Source: Deltaproteobacteria bacterium
Lineage (GTDB): Bacteria; Desulfobacterota; Desulfuromonadia; Geobacterales; Pseudopelobacteraceae
Reading direction: 5' to 3'
Length of the DNA: 8,404 nt
Assembly (NCBI GenBank): GCA_030654645.1
Contig: JAURXC010000017.1
Coordinates: forward strand, 1-8,404
Shown here piece by piece: positions 1 to 6,412 of the stretch (position 1 is its first letter; each line of letters starts with the position of its first letter). The notes under the pieces are model-generated. The model ran no database searches and was not told the DNA's origin. It saw nothing but the letters and a program-made list of their open reading frames with translations. The position numbers and the translations under genes are program-made.

Positions 1-108
1 CTGGCGGCCGAGATCGGCTCCTCGCTGGTCTATACCGGAAGCCGCGATGCGGACTTCGAGGATATGGTCAGAAGGCACCTGGCGCGCGTGCTCTGTTCTC
101 CCCGGTAG
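1..108 (+). CDS. C-terminal tail of an unrecognised protein (5' end outside window)
   Basis: Frame 1 is open from the first base to a TAG at 106-108 and gives 35 residues, including EIGSSLVYTGSRD and a basic end RRHLARVLCSPR. The composition looks like ordinary coding sequence, and the frame closes just before an AT-richer intergenic stretch, so this is most likely the true end of an upstream gene. I do not recognise the family from this fragment. No hairpin with a T-tract follows the stop, so its transcript may run on into the PilZ gene 99 nt downstream. Confidence 0.6.
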   Translation: MAAEIGSSLVYTGSRDADFEDMVRRHLARVLCSPR

Positions 109-151
109 TTTGTACCAAAAACAATCGGAGCCATTCATTAACAACAAACTT

Positions 152-179
152 TTGAAAATGGCGCGCCCTGTGGTATAGG
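152..179 (+). promoter_or_regulatory. candidate sigma70 promoter for the PilZ gene
   Basis: A -35-like TTGAAA (152-157) is separated by 16 nt from a -10-like TATAGG (174-179). The -10 is preceded by TG at 171-172, making an extended -10. Transcription would start near 186, upstream of the Shine-Dalgarno at 198-203 and ATG 208 but downstream of ATG 181. This is a match by eye to weak consensus elements. Confidence 0.4.
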
Positions 180-197
180 AATGGTATGCAATGCTGT

Positions 198-203
198 GGA
201 GAG
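198..203 (+). promoter_or_regulatory. ribosome binding site that decides the PilZ start
   Basis: GGAGAG lies 4 nt before ATG 208. The upstream in-frame ATG at 181 has only AGGA directly abutting it, which is too close to work as a Shine-Dalgarno. The site therefore favours 208. Confidence 0.5.
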
Positions 204-207
204 CTAT

Positions 208-924
208 ATGGGTGAAGACCGGAGTCCGGTGACAAACATTCTGCTGATCTGCCGTGAAGGGGAGAGCCGTCGCCTGTATCAGGCCGAACTGGACTCACCG
301 GAAGTGTCGCTGGTGTGTGTCCAGGCGCTGATGGAGTTCTTTGACCGGGAAGTGTACTGCCCGCTGAACGGAATTCTGATCGATATGCCCACCTATATGC
401 GCAGCAGTGAGGACGAGAAACACCTGCTGACGGTTCTGGTCGGACTTTTCCCGGCGTTGCGCCTCAAGTGTAACGAAGCCACCGGTGAAATCCGCACGCT
501 TCCATTCGGAACTTCGTACCTCCGAAATGAAGTGCCGTCAGTTTTCGTCAGCAAATATTGCAGACCATTTATTGAACGTAAAATCCGGACCTGTGAACGC
601 TCCCACCAGACTTACCCGGCAATACTGCATCTGTTCAGGCCGGCTGAAAATGTGCCGGGAACGAAATCCGTGACTACCAGCATATCCCGTGAAGGGTGCT
701 TTCTGGTCAGTTTTGAACCGTGGAATATCGGAGAACGTGGCTGGCTTGCCATTGCGGACCTGGAAGATGCTTCGCCCATTCCGGTAGAGGTCCGCTCGGT
801 CAGGCCATGGGGAGAACCACGCTCCCTGCCGGGGATGGGGGTCAGATTCATCGAACTGACCGGATCGCAGAAAGATGAATTGAGTCGGCTGGGTGGCCGG
901 AGCTTTATCGCGGAGGATGAATGA
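208..924 (+). CDS. PilZ-domain protein with receiver-like N-terminal domain
   Basis: This is a 238-residue protein, or 247 if ATG 181 is used. PilZ domains bind cyclic di-GMP and pass the signal on by changing shape. The PilZ part covers about residues 122-235: an RxxxR motif (RTCER, 127-131) begins it, and SISREG (158-163) sits where the usual D/NxSxxG lies, so the Asp/Asn is Ser here. The domain ends in a typical GMGVRFIEL strand. Residues 9-110 form an alpha/beta region starting with a hydrophobic strand (NILLICREG), with a GILIDMP strand further on. That resembles a receiver without the acidic pocket, but this is inference. There is no signal peptide or membrane segment, so the protein should be cytoplasmic. 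It lies 82 nt upstream of the HDOD cluster on the same strand and could be its c-di-GMP input. The domain call is fairly firm, but c-di-GMP binding is uncertain given the altered motif. Confidence 0.8.
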   Translation: MGEDRSPVTNILLICREGESRRLYQAELDSPEVSLVCVQALMEFFDREVYCPLNGILIDMPTYMRSSEDEKHLLTVLVGLFPALRLKCNEATGEIRTLPFGTSYLRNEVPSVFVSKYCRPFIERKIRTCERSHQTYPAILHLFRPAENVPGTKSVTTSISREGCFLVSFEPWNIGERGWLAIADLEDASPIPVEVRSVRPWGEPRSLPGMGVRFIELTGSQKDELSRLGGRSFIAEDE

Positions 925-954
925 TTGCCGGAGCTCCCGTAAATAATGTATAGA
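925..954 (+). promoter_or_regulatory. weak candidate promoter upstream of the HDOD cluster
   Basis: TTGCCG (925-930), an 18-nt spacer and TATAGA (949-954) form a weak sigma70-like pair in the gap after the PilZ gene. Each hexamer matches consensus at 4 of 6 positions. The start would fall near 961, leaving a leader of about 45 nt before GTG 1007. Read-through from the PilZ promoter is an equally good explanation for expression of the cluster. Confidence 0.25.
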
Positions 955-960
955 ACCATG

Positions 961-974
961 TTGATCTTAGTCAA
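961..974. promoter_or_regulatory. FNR/CRP-like inverted repeat
   Basis: TTGAT-CTTA-GTCAA matches the FNR half-site pattern TTGAT-N4-ATCAA at 9 of 10 defined positions. It lies in the 82-nt gap before the HDOD cluster, next to the predicted transcription start of the weak promoter, a position that would suit repression better than activation. A 9-of-10 match is expected by chance roughly once in several such windows, so this is only a candidate. Confidence 0.25.
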
Positions 975-997
975 TCAGGGCATTGTCTGAGCCTGTC

Positions 998-1003
998 GGG
1001 GGA
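998..1003 (+). promoter_or_regulatory. ribosome binding site that favours GTG 1007
   Basis: GGGGGA precedes GTG 1007 by 3 nt. The alternative TTG at 983 has AGGG only 2 nt before it. Starting at GTG gives MGKVAIENIETGMVLA, placing the conserved GMVLA block close to the N-terminus as in related proteins, so GTG 1007 is preferred. Confidence 0.4.
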
Positions 1004-1006
1004 TGT

Positions 1007-1342
1007 GTGGGAAAGGTTGCCATAGAAAACATTGAAACCGGAATGGTGCTGGCGAGCGATGTCCATGACCGCTCCGGACGCATGCTGCTGGGAGCCGGGG
1101 CCGAGCTGACCCAGAAGCACCTGGTCATTTTTCGAACCTGGGGCGTTCTGGAGGCGGACATCGAAGGATATGGAAGCGATGACTCCGCCGACCAGATACC
1201 TTCTGATGTGGATCCACTGGAACTGGCCACGGCGGAACAGGAACTGGCCCCTCTTTTCAAGCATACGAACCGGAGCCATCCCGCCATTATCGAGCTGATG
1301 CGGATTGCGGCACTAAGGAAGGTTCAACATGGCCATGTCTGA
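1007..1342 (+). CDS. small protein resembling the N-terminal region of HD-GYP proteins
   Basis: This is a 111-residue soluble protein using a GTG start; TTG 983 would add eight residues. Residues 3-50 carry ETGMVLASDV, then GRMLLGAGAELTQKH, then a short helix and WGVLEADIEG. The pattern GMVLA-DV-D-GR-LL-G--LT-KH is often seen ahead of the catalytic domain in HD-GYP phosphodiesterases, where it is thought to be a small beta-rich accessory or sensory domain. Here it stands alone. The C-terminal half is acidic, then ends in a predicted helix with basic residues (IIELMRIAALRKV). The gene overlaps the HDOD gene by 14 nt, so the two are probably translationally coupled, and an accessory role towards the HDOD protein is a reasonable inference. 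No catalytic motif is visible. I know of no established name for it. Confidence 0.7.
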   Translation: MGKVAIENIETGMVLASDVHDRSGRMLLGAGAELTQKHLVIFRTWGVLEADIEGYGSDDSADQIPSDVDPLELATAEQELAPLFKHTNRSHPAIIELMRIAALRKVQHGHV

Positions 1343-2204
1343 TTACCCGCCCACCACCATCGAACGGCTGGTGGAAGAAACCAGCACGGTCTATTCTCTC
1401 CCGCTGTTCTACGAACGTCTTAACGAGACTATCAACCATCCGCGCAGTTCCATTGATGACATATCCAAAATCATAACCGAGGACCAGGGTCTGACGGCAA
1501 GACTGCTGAGGCTGGCCAACAGCCCGATGTTCGGCTGTTATGCAAAGGTTGAGTCGATCACCAAGGCGGTAACCATCATCGGGACCCAGCAGCTGCGGGA
1601 CCTGGCGCTGGCTGCTTCGGTGATGGGGGTATTCAAGGGGATTCCGGAAGATCTGCTGAACATGACCTCTTTCTGGCGGCACTGCATCGCTTGCGGCATC
1701 ATTGCCCGCAGCCTGGCGGTTTACCGGCGCGAGTCGAATGTGGAACGGCTCTTCGTGGCCGGCATGCTCCACGATGTGGGCCAGGTCGTACTGGCCACCG
1801 CCCGGCCGGAGTTGAGCCGCGAACTCCTGGAGGCCCAGCGCGACACCGGCATGCTTTACCTGCATCTGGAACGGGAACGGCTCGGGTTCGACCACGCCGA
1901 TCTTGGCGGGGCGCTGCTCAGGAAATGGAAGATTCCCGCCAGTATCGGCGAACCGGTGGCTTTTCACCATAATCCCGGTTCCGCCGAGCAGTTCCGCCTC
2001 GAAACGGCCCTGATCCACCTTGCGGATATCATCTGCCAGTCCATGGAACTGGGGCATGGGGCCGAGGCCGGGGTGCCGCCGTTGGATGAGCCGGCCTGGG
2101 ACCGGCTGGGGCTGTCACCACAGATGCTGGGCACTGTTTTGAAACAGTCCGAGTCCCAGATCAACGAAACCTTTTCGATCCTGTCAGGAGGGGCCGATGG
2201 TTGA
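1329..2204 (+). CDS. HDOD domain signalling protein
   Basis: This 291-residue cytoplasmic protein is almost entirely an HDOD domain, a relative of HD phosphohydrolases usually treated as a non-catalytic interaction module in bacterial signalling. Diagnostic parts run in order: LPLFYERLNETINHP (24-38), LTARLLRLANSPMFG (55-69), a SITKAVTIIGTQQLRDLAL helix pair (76-94), GMLHDVGQ (145-152), DHADLGGALLRKW (188-200), AFHHNP (211-216) and HLAD (230-233). Potential metal ligands of true HD enzymes are all present (H118, H148, D149, H189, H213/H214, D233), but the Lys that follows HDxG in HD-GYP enzymes is Gln152. A strong Shine-Dalgarno, AAGGAAGG (1315-1322), sits 6 nt before ATG 1329, which favours it over ATG 1335. 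The gene overlaps the kinase gene by 8 nt. The family call is confident. Whether it hydrolyses anything is unknown; scaffolding or regulation of the kinase relay is the likeliest role. Confidence 0.93.
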   Translation: MAMSDYPPTTIERLVEETSTVYSLPLFYERLNETINHPRSSIDDISKIITEDQGLTARLLRLANSPMFGCYAKVESITKAVTIIGTQQLRDLALAASVMGVFKGIPEDLLNMTSFWRHCIACGIIARSLAVYRRESNVERLFVAGMLHDVGQVVLATARPELSRELLEAQRDTGMLYLHLERERLGFDHADLGGALLRKWKIPASIGEPVAFHHNPGSAEQFRLETALIHLADIICQSMELGHGAEAGVPPLDEPAWDRLGLSPQMLGTVLKQSESQINETFSILSGGADG

Positions 2205-4395
2205 CCGGAATTTATCCAACTCGCCCGAGTTCCTCCAGGAGCGGGTCAGCTATCTTGAGGAATCCAACCAGCGCTTCATGTCGATTCTGGAAATGTTGGC
2301 CTCCAGCAGCGAGTTCCAGGGCGATCTCAGCCGTGCAAAGGATGGTGCGGGGATTTTCAAGGCGACGGCCAGCCAGTTACGGCGGCTTTTTGCATTCCAG
2401 TCGATGGGCTTTCTCGACAGCCAGTTTGACGGCAGTTTTGAACTGCTGGTAGCTGACCCGGCCGGGTCACGCGATATTCTGCAGGGCCAGGTCGAGGCCC
2501 GCATGATGGACGGCACTTTTGCCTGGGCGCTGAATCGCAACCAAGCGGTTCTGGTTCCGATGGATAACGGAGAAACTCTGCTGCTGCAGGTCGTGGCCAC
2601 CCAGTCCTGTGTCCGGGGGATGTTCGTCGGCACCCTGCCCGGCAGTTCGGCCGCGCTGGACGGAGCTTCGCTGAATGCGCTTTCGATCGTGCTGTATACC
2701 TGCGCCTATGCCCTGGAGAGCACCATTCTGTACGGCATGCTGCACGACCATACCCAGCACCTGGAGGAGCGGGTGCAGCTGAGGACCCGTGACCTGGAAG
2801 AAGCCCGCCGGCAGGCGGAGGCGGCCAATCTTGCCAAAAGCGACTTTCTGGCCAACATGAGTCATGAAATCCGCACACCCATGAACGGGGTAATGGGGAT
2901 GACCGAGCTGATGCTGCAGGGGGGGCTTACACCGCAGAAGGAAAAAAAATACCTGCGGGCCATCAAGGATTCCGCCGACAGCCTGATGCTGATTATCAAC
3001 GACATCCTGGACTTCTCCAAGATCGAGGCCGGCAAATTCACGCTGGAAAAAGTCCCGTTCAATCTCCGGGACGTGGTGGAGCGCTGCCTGGGAGGGCTGC
3101 TGATAAGGTGCGAGGAAAAGGGGCTCGGGCTGACTTCCCGGATAGACCTTGCCGTGCCGGCCTGCCTGGTGGGGGATCATGGCCGGCTGCGCCAGGTTCT
3201 GACCAACCTGGTGGGAAACGCGGTCAAGTTCTGTCAACAGGGGCGGATCACGGTCGAGGTCGATCTGGATTCTCGGGAGACAGATGATGTCACGCTGCAT
3301 GTCCGTGTCACCGATACCGGGATAGGAATTGCCGAGGAGGCCTGTGAGCGGATTTTCAATCAGTTTGAACAGGCTGACACCTCCACCACGCGAAAATTCG
3401 GCGGGACCGGACTTGGACTTGCGATCTGCAAGAAGCTGGTGGCGTTGATGGATGGAGACATCTGGGTCGAGAGCCGGTTGGGGGAAGGGAGCTGCTTTCA
3501 TTTTACGGCCCGTTTCCAGGTCGGCAACGAGGAGCTGCTGACAGCGGACAAGGAGTTATCACCGACTTCCGACCAGTCTGGGCAGGCTACGCTGGATATC
3601 CTGCTCGCCGATGACGTGGAAATAAACCGGGCCCTGGTACAGGCGGTTCTGGAACCCTATCATCACCGGATCACATTTGCCGAGGATGGGCGTAAGGCGT
3701 ATGATCAATTCAGGTCCGGGCACTTTGATATCGTGTTGATGGATGTTCAGATGCCGGAAATGGACGGATTGCAGTCAGCCAGGGCGATCCGGGAATACGA
3801 GCGTGCCATTGGGCGGAGTGTGTCTGTGCCGATAGTGGCCATGACCGCATTTGCCGGTAACGAGGATCGCCAGATTTGCCTCGATGCCGGCATGGATGAT
3901 TATCTGAGCAAGCCGGTCAAACCGGCCCAGTTGTTGCAATTGTTGAACAGATTCTGTGATCGCCGGATGGCAACCGCTGAAGCGGTTACGGAGAATACTC
4001 CGGCGACATCGATACCGAAATCGTCTCCGGATGAACTCGATGAATCGATTGAGATTTTTAACCAGAAAGAGCTTCTGGAACGGCTTGGAGGCCGCTCTGA
4101 AATGGTACCGCGCTTTATCGGGCTGTTTTGCAAGGGGGTTTTGCCGCAACTGGAGGGTCTGGCTACGTCTCTGGAGGCGGAGGATCCGGAAGCGGTGCGG
4201 CGGCATGCCCACGCGATCAAGGGCTCGGCCGGAAATATTGCCGCGCAACGGATACATCAGATGGCTGCGATGATTGAAAAAACGGCCAAGGAAGGTGATC
4301 TGACGGAAACTCCGCAGCGGTTTGCCATGCTGCAGTTGGAATACAGCGCATTTATCGAGACTGTCGGGGCTTTGGGGTTTATTGCCGAAACCTGA
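2197..4395 (+). CDS. tripartite hybrid sensor histidine kinase (GAF-like, HisKA, HATPase, REC, HPt)
   Basis: This 732-residue kinase has BarA-like architecture but no membrane segment, so it should sense a cytoplasmic signal. A short N-terminal coiled coil is followed by a GAF-like region (about 40-180) and a linker coiled coil (182-212). HisKA has the phosphorylated His223 in ANMSHEIRTPMNGV. The ATPase has its N box (N337, N341), G1 box DTGIGI (373-378), F box (387-390) and G2 box GGTGLGLAI (402-410). The receiver (466-585) has acidic D472/D473, phospho-acceptor D516, T550 and K572. The HPt domain (about 620-730) has H672 in HAIKGSAGN. Every residue needed for His223 to Asp516 to His672 transfer is present, so it should be active. 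The Shine-Dalgarno AGGAGGGG (2186-2193) supports ATG 2197. It overlaps the HDOD gene by 8 nt and lies 24 nt before a stand-alone receiver, the probable phosphate acceptor. The signal is unknown. Confidence 0.95.
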   Translation: MVDRNLSNSPEFLQERVSYLEESNQRFMSILEMLASSSEFQGDLSRAKDGAGIFKATASQLRRLFAFQSMGFLDSQFDGSFELLVADPAGSRDILQGQVEARMMDGTFAWALNRNQAVLVPMDNGETLLLQVVATQSCVRGMFVGTLPGSSAALDGASLNALSIVLYTCAYALESTILYGMLHDHTQHLEERVQLRTRDLEEARRQAEAANLAKSDFLANMSHEIRTPMNGVMGMTELMLQGGLTPQKEKKYLRAIKDSADSLMLIINDILDFSKIEAGKFTLEKVPFNLRDVVERCLGGLLIRCEEKGLGLTSRIDLAVPACLVGDHGRLRQVLTNLVGNAVKFCQQGRITVEVDLDSRETDDVTLHVRVTDTGIGIAEEACERIFNQFEQADTSTTRKFGGTGLGLAICKKLVALMDGDIWVESRLGEGSCFHFTARFQVGNEELLTADKELSPTSDQSGQATLDILLADDVEINRALVQAVLEPYHHRITFAEDGRKAYDQFRSGHFDIVLMDVQMPEMDGLQSARAIREYERAIGRSVSVPIVAMTAFAGNEDRQICLDAGMDDYLSKPVKPAQLLQLLNRFCDRRMATAEAVTENTPATSIPKSSPDELDESIEIFNQKELLERLGGRSEMVPRFIGLFCKGVLPQLEGLATSLEAEDPEAVRRHAHAIKGSAGNIAAQRIHQMAAMIEKTAKEGDLTETPQRFAMLQLEYSAFIETVGALGFIAET

Positions 4396-4406
4396 TGGAT
4401 TCCAAT

Positions 4407-4411
4407 GGAGG
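4407..4411 (+). promoter_or_regulatory. ribosome binding site that decides the first receiver start
   Basis: GGAGG lies 8 nt before ATG 4420. The upstream in-frame ATG at 4405 overlaps this site and has no Shine-Dalgarno of its own. ATG 4420 also gives MVRCLVVDDD, with the first receiver strand directly at the N-terminus as in typical receivers. Confidence 0.7.
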
Positions 4412-4419
4412 TTGGATTT

Positions 4420-4827
4420 ATGGTGCGATGTCTGGTGGTGGATGACGATGAACTGGGACGTGAGTTGATTGCCAGCTACCTTGAAGGAATTGCCGACTGC
4501 GAGATGGCGGAAAACGGCTTGAAAGCGGTTGAGATGTTCCGCGACGCATTTGAGGGCGGCAACCCCTATGATCTGATAATCCTGGACATTGTAATGCCGG
4601 AAATGGATGGTCATACCGCAGCAAAAGAGATCCGCATGATCGAGAAGGAGTGGGGTGTCCCGATCAACAACGGGGTCAACATAGTCGTTCTGTCATCCCT
4701 GAATACTCCGAGCGATGTGATCCAGGCCTATGTCTCGGCCAGGTCGGCCGCGCACCTGGTCAAACCGGTGCAACCGGACAAGTTGCTGGCAATTCTTGGC
4801 AAACTGGGCATGCGCGGGCAACAGTGA
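4420..4827 (+). CDS. single-domain response regulator (first receiver)
   Basis: The 135-residue protein consists of a receiver domain and nothing else. Acidic pocket D8/D9, phospho-acceptor D56 (LIILDIVMPEMDG), S92 at the usual Thr/Ser position and K115 (LVKPV) are all present, so phosphorylation should be possible. The aromatic switch residue two places before the conserved Lys-Pro segment, normally Tyr or Phe, appears to be His112. An extra loop of several residues precedes the third strand (RDAFEGGNPYDL). The second receiver at 6409-6795 shares this feature, so the two look like paralogs. With no output domain, it probably acts by binding a partner or as a phosphate shuttle or sink. The kinase HPt domain, encoded 24 nt upstream, is the obvious donor. 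The family call is secure; the partner is not known. Confidence 0.92.
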   Translation: MVRCLVVDDDELGRELIASYLEGIADCEMAENGLKAVEMFRDAFEGGNPYDLIILDIVMPEMDGHTAAKEIRMIEKEWGVPINNGVNIVVLSSLNTPSDVIQAYVSARSAAHLVKPVQPDKLLAILGKLGMRGQQ

Positions 4828-4846
4828 TGCCGGGCCTGATCCGGCA
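4828..4846 (+). other. short inverted repeat after the first receiver gene
   Basis: TGCCGG (4828-4833) and CCGGCA (4841-4846) form a perfect 6-bp stem with a 7-nt loop directly after the stop codon. No T-tract follows, so an intrinsic terminator is unlikely. It could protect the 3' end of the transcript or mark a weak transcription boundary before the FapA unit. Confidence 0.3.
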
Positions 4847-4848
4847 AA

Positions 4849-4876
4849 TTGCAAAGAGCTGATTTGACATTATAAT
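4849..4876 (+). promoter_or_regulatory. candidate sigma70 promoter for fapA and the second receiver
   Basis: A perfect TATAAT (4871-4876) lies 16 nt after TTGCAA (4849-4854), which matches the -35 consensus at 4 of 6 positions. Transcription would start near 4883, giving a leader of about 57 nt before ATG 4940. A TTGACA at 4864-4869 is also present, but no -10 lies at the right distance from it. This is the best-looking -10 box in the window. Confidence 0.45.
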
Positions 4877-4939
4877 TTCCTGGCATTGCCCGGTTGTTCC
4901 GCAGCGCACTGATAAGCATAGTTTCCAACAAGGTTACTT

Positions 4940-6412
4940 ATGGCTGAAAATCAATTCATAAAGGGTGCCGAGTCGGTCAGTCGCCAGGAAATCAAGCGCT
5001 ACGGCTATACCCTTGCGTTCGAGATCAGCCCGGACGAAGTTGAGTGTCACTGTTTCTATGAGCCGGCCACCACCGGAGGAACGCCTCTTACCGGTGCCGA
5101 GCTGCAGACACATTTGGCGCAGTTCAAGATCAGGGAGGGAATAATTCCCGAGTCGGCCGCCGCTCTTCTCAATTGCGCGGCCAGTGCCAAATCCGTGAAC
5201 GGTATGTTGCTGGCGCGGGGGATCCCGATGGTTCCGGGCGAAGACGGCCAGATTGTGATGAGTGTGGCCGACGACCTGGAAAAGAGCGAGTCGGATCGCA
5301 AAACCGATGGAAGCGTTGATTTTCGTCATGTACAATCTTTTCTGAATGTCGATGCCGGGGTGCTGGTGGCGACAATCAAGCCCCCCGGTCCCGGAACTCC
5401 CGGCAAAACCGTTACCGGGAAAACTATTCCGCCACAGCCGGGAATCCCGGTCAAGCTCGAACTGGGTCCGAATGTCCGCCTTGATGATGGTAAGGTTGTT
5501 TCCGTTCTTGCCGGGCGGGTCTGCTGCCGGGGGAACGCGATTTCGGTCGAGGATGTCTACGAGATTGACGGTGATGTGGATTTCAAGGTCGGCAACATCT
5601 CCTTCAAGGGGTATGTGGAGATCAAGGGTGACGTACTGGACGGCTTCTTTGTCAAGGCCACCAAAGGCATCAAGATCCAGGGGAATATCGGGGTTTGCTC
5701 AATCGAGTCCGATGGCGATATCACCTTTTGCGGCATGAGCGGCCAGGGTGCCGGTTCAATCCGCTGCGGCGGTTCGATTTACGCCAACTTCATCTATGAA
5801 GCAATGATCGAATGCGCCGGTGATATCAAGGCCGAGGTCGAGATCCGCAACTCCCACATCAAGTGCCTGGGGGCGGTCTACGTCAACAAGGGGGGGCTGA
5901 GCGGAGGTGAAAGTTTTGCACTGGCCGGCATCGAGTGCGGCGTACTGGGAACGGTCACATCGCTTCGAACCCGCGTGGTTGCCGGAGTTCACTACGGTGA
6001 TCTGGAAGAACTCAACAGCCTGTTTAACGAGTTGAAAGTTCTGGTTGCGGAATTCAGCGCCGCGGCGAAGGGGACCGTGGATATGAAGGCGTTCTCCGCC
6101 AAACGGGCTAACATTACCGAACGGACCCAGGAAGTCCGCTCAAGGGCACATGATGAGAGCAATCCGAAGGTGAACGTAAAAAAGATGCTTTACGAAGGGG
6201 TCAATATCACCCTTGGCATGATCAGCGAAAATATCGCCGAAGAGCGTAAGGGACCGGTCAGCATCATCGTGAACACGATAGAAGGGGGTTTCCGCTTCCT
6301 TGGGATGACGCCGCTCTCTTTCAAGGCAGCTATGATAGAAGAGACCTTCATTCAGCAGCACCTGCTGGACCAGCAGAAAAACCGATCGAGCTTACAGGAG
6401 GATGGGGCATGA
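4940..6412 (+). CDS. FapA/DUF342 family beta-helix protein
   Basis: This 490-residue protein is typical of the family in length and order of parts. An N-terminal alpha/beta domain (about 1-200) contains GTPGKTVTGK (152-161). A right-handed beta-helix follows (about 205-345), built of short repeats of the form IxxxGxI: YEIDGDVDF, VEIKGDVLD, IKIQGNIG, IESDGDI, IRCGGSI, IECAGDIKA and IKCLGAV. Then come a helical, partly coiled segment (352-400) and a C-terminal domain. FapA takes part in polar flagellum assembly in Vibrio, but many homologs occur away from flagellar genes and their role is unclear. There is no signal peptide, so it should be cytoplasmic. AAGG at 4930-4933 is a modest Shine-Dalgarno for ATG 4940. 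The stop codon overlaps the start of a receiver gene by 4 nt, strongly suggesting that the two act together. The family is confident; a flagellar role is not shown. Confidence 0.9.
   Translation: MAENQFIKGAESVSRQEIKRYGYTLAFEISPDEVECHCFYEPATTGGTPLTGAELQTHLAQFKIREGIIPESAAALLNCAASAKSVNGMLLARGIPMVPGEDGQIVMSVADDLEKSESDRKTDGSVDFRHVQSFLNVDAGVLVATIKPPGPGTPGKTVTGKTIPPQPGIPVKLELGPNVRLDDGKVVSVLAGRVCCRGNAISVEDVYEIDGDVDFKVGNISFKGYVEIKGDVLDGFFVKATKGIKIQGNIGVCSIESDGDITFCGMSGQGAGSIRCGGSIYANFIYEAMIECAGDIKAEVEIRNSHIKCLGAVYVNKGGLSGGESFALAGIECGVLGTVTSLRTRVVAGVHYGDLEELNSLFNELKVLVAEFSAAAKGTVDMKAFSAKRANITERTQEVRSRAHDESNPKVNVKKMLYEGVNITLGMISENIAEERKGPVSIIVNTIEGGFRFLGMTPLSFKAAMIEETFIQQHLLDQQKNRSSLQEDGA

Noticed and set aside
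158..173. GGCGCGCC palindrome near the PilZ promoter as an operator
   Set aside because: It is a short GC palindrome of a kind common in DNA of this composition, with no second copy or known regulator match.
931..938. GAGCTC-centred palindrome after the PilZ gene as a terminator
   Set aside because: A continuous palindrome without a loop, followed by no T-tract, is not a terminator structure.
1287..2057. Reverse-strand open frame of 256 residues over the HDOD gene
   Set aside because: It is a complement shadow of a clear HDOD coding frame, with no recognisable motif.
2467..3501. Long reverse-strand open frame of 344 residues inside the kinase gene
   Set aside because: It is antisense to the well-supported HisKA/HATPase region; its composition (many Gln, His, Pro, Arg) is that of a shadow frame and no domain is recognisable.
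4881..4897. Possible sigma54 promoter TGGCAT...GGTTGT
   Set aside because: The GG element is present, but the position 12 nt downstream reads TT instead of the required GC.
4840..4939. GCAAAGAGCT segment as part of a GEMM-type cyclic dinucleotide riboswitch
   Set aside because: Only a short stretch resembles the conserved core. No tetraloop hairpin, receptor helix or paired closing stem could be found around it.
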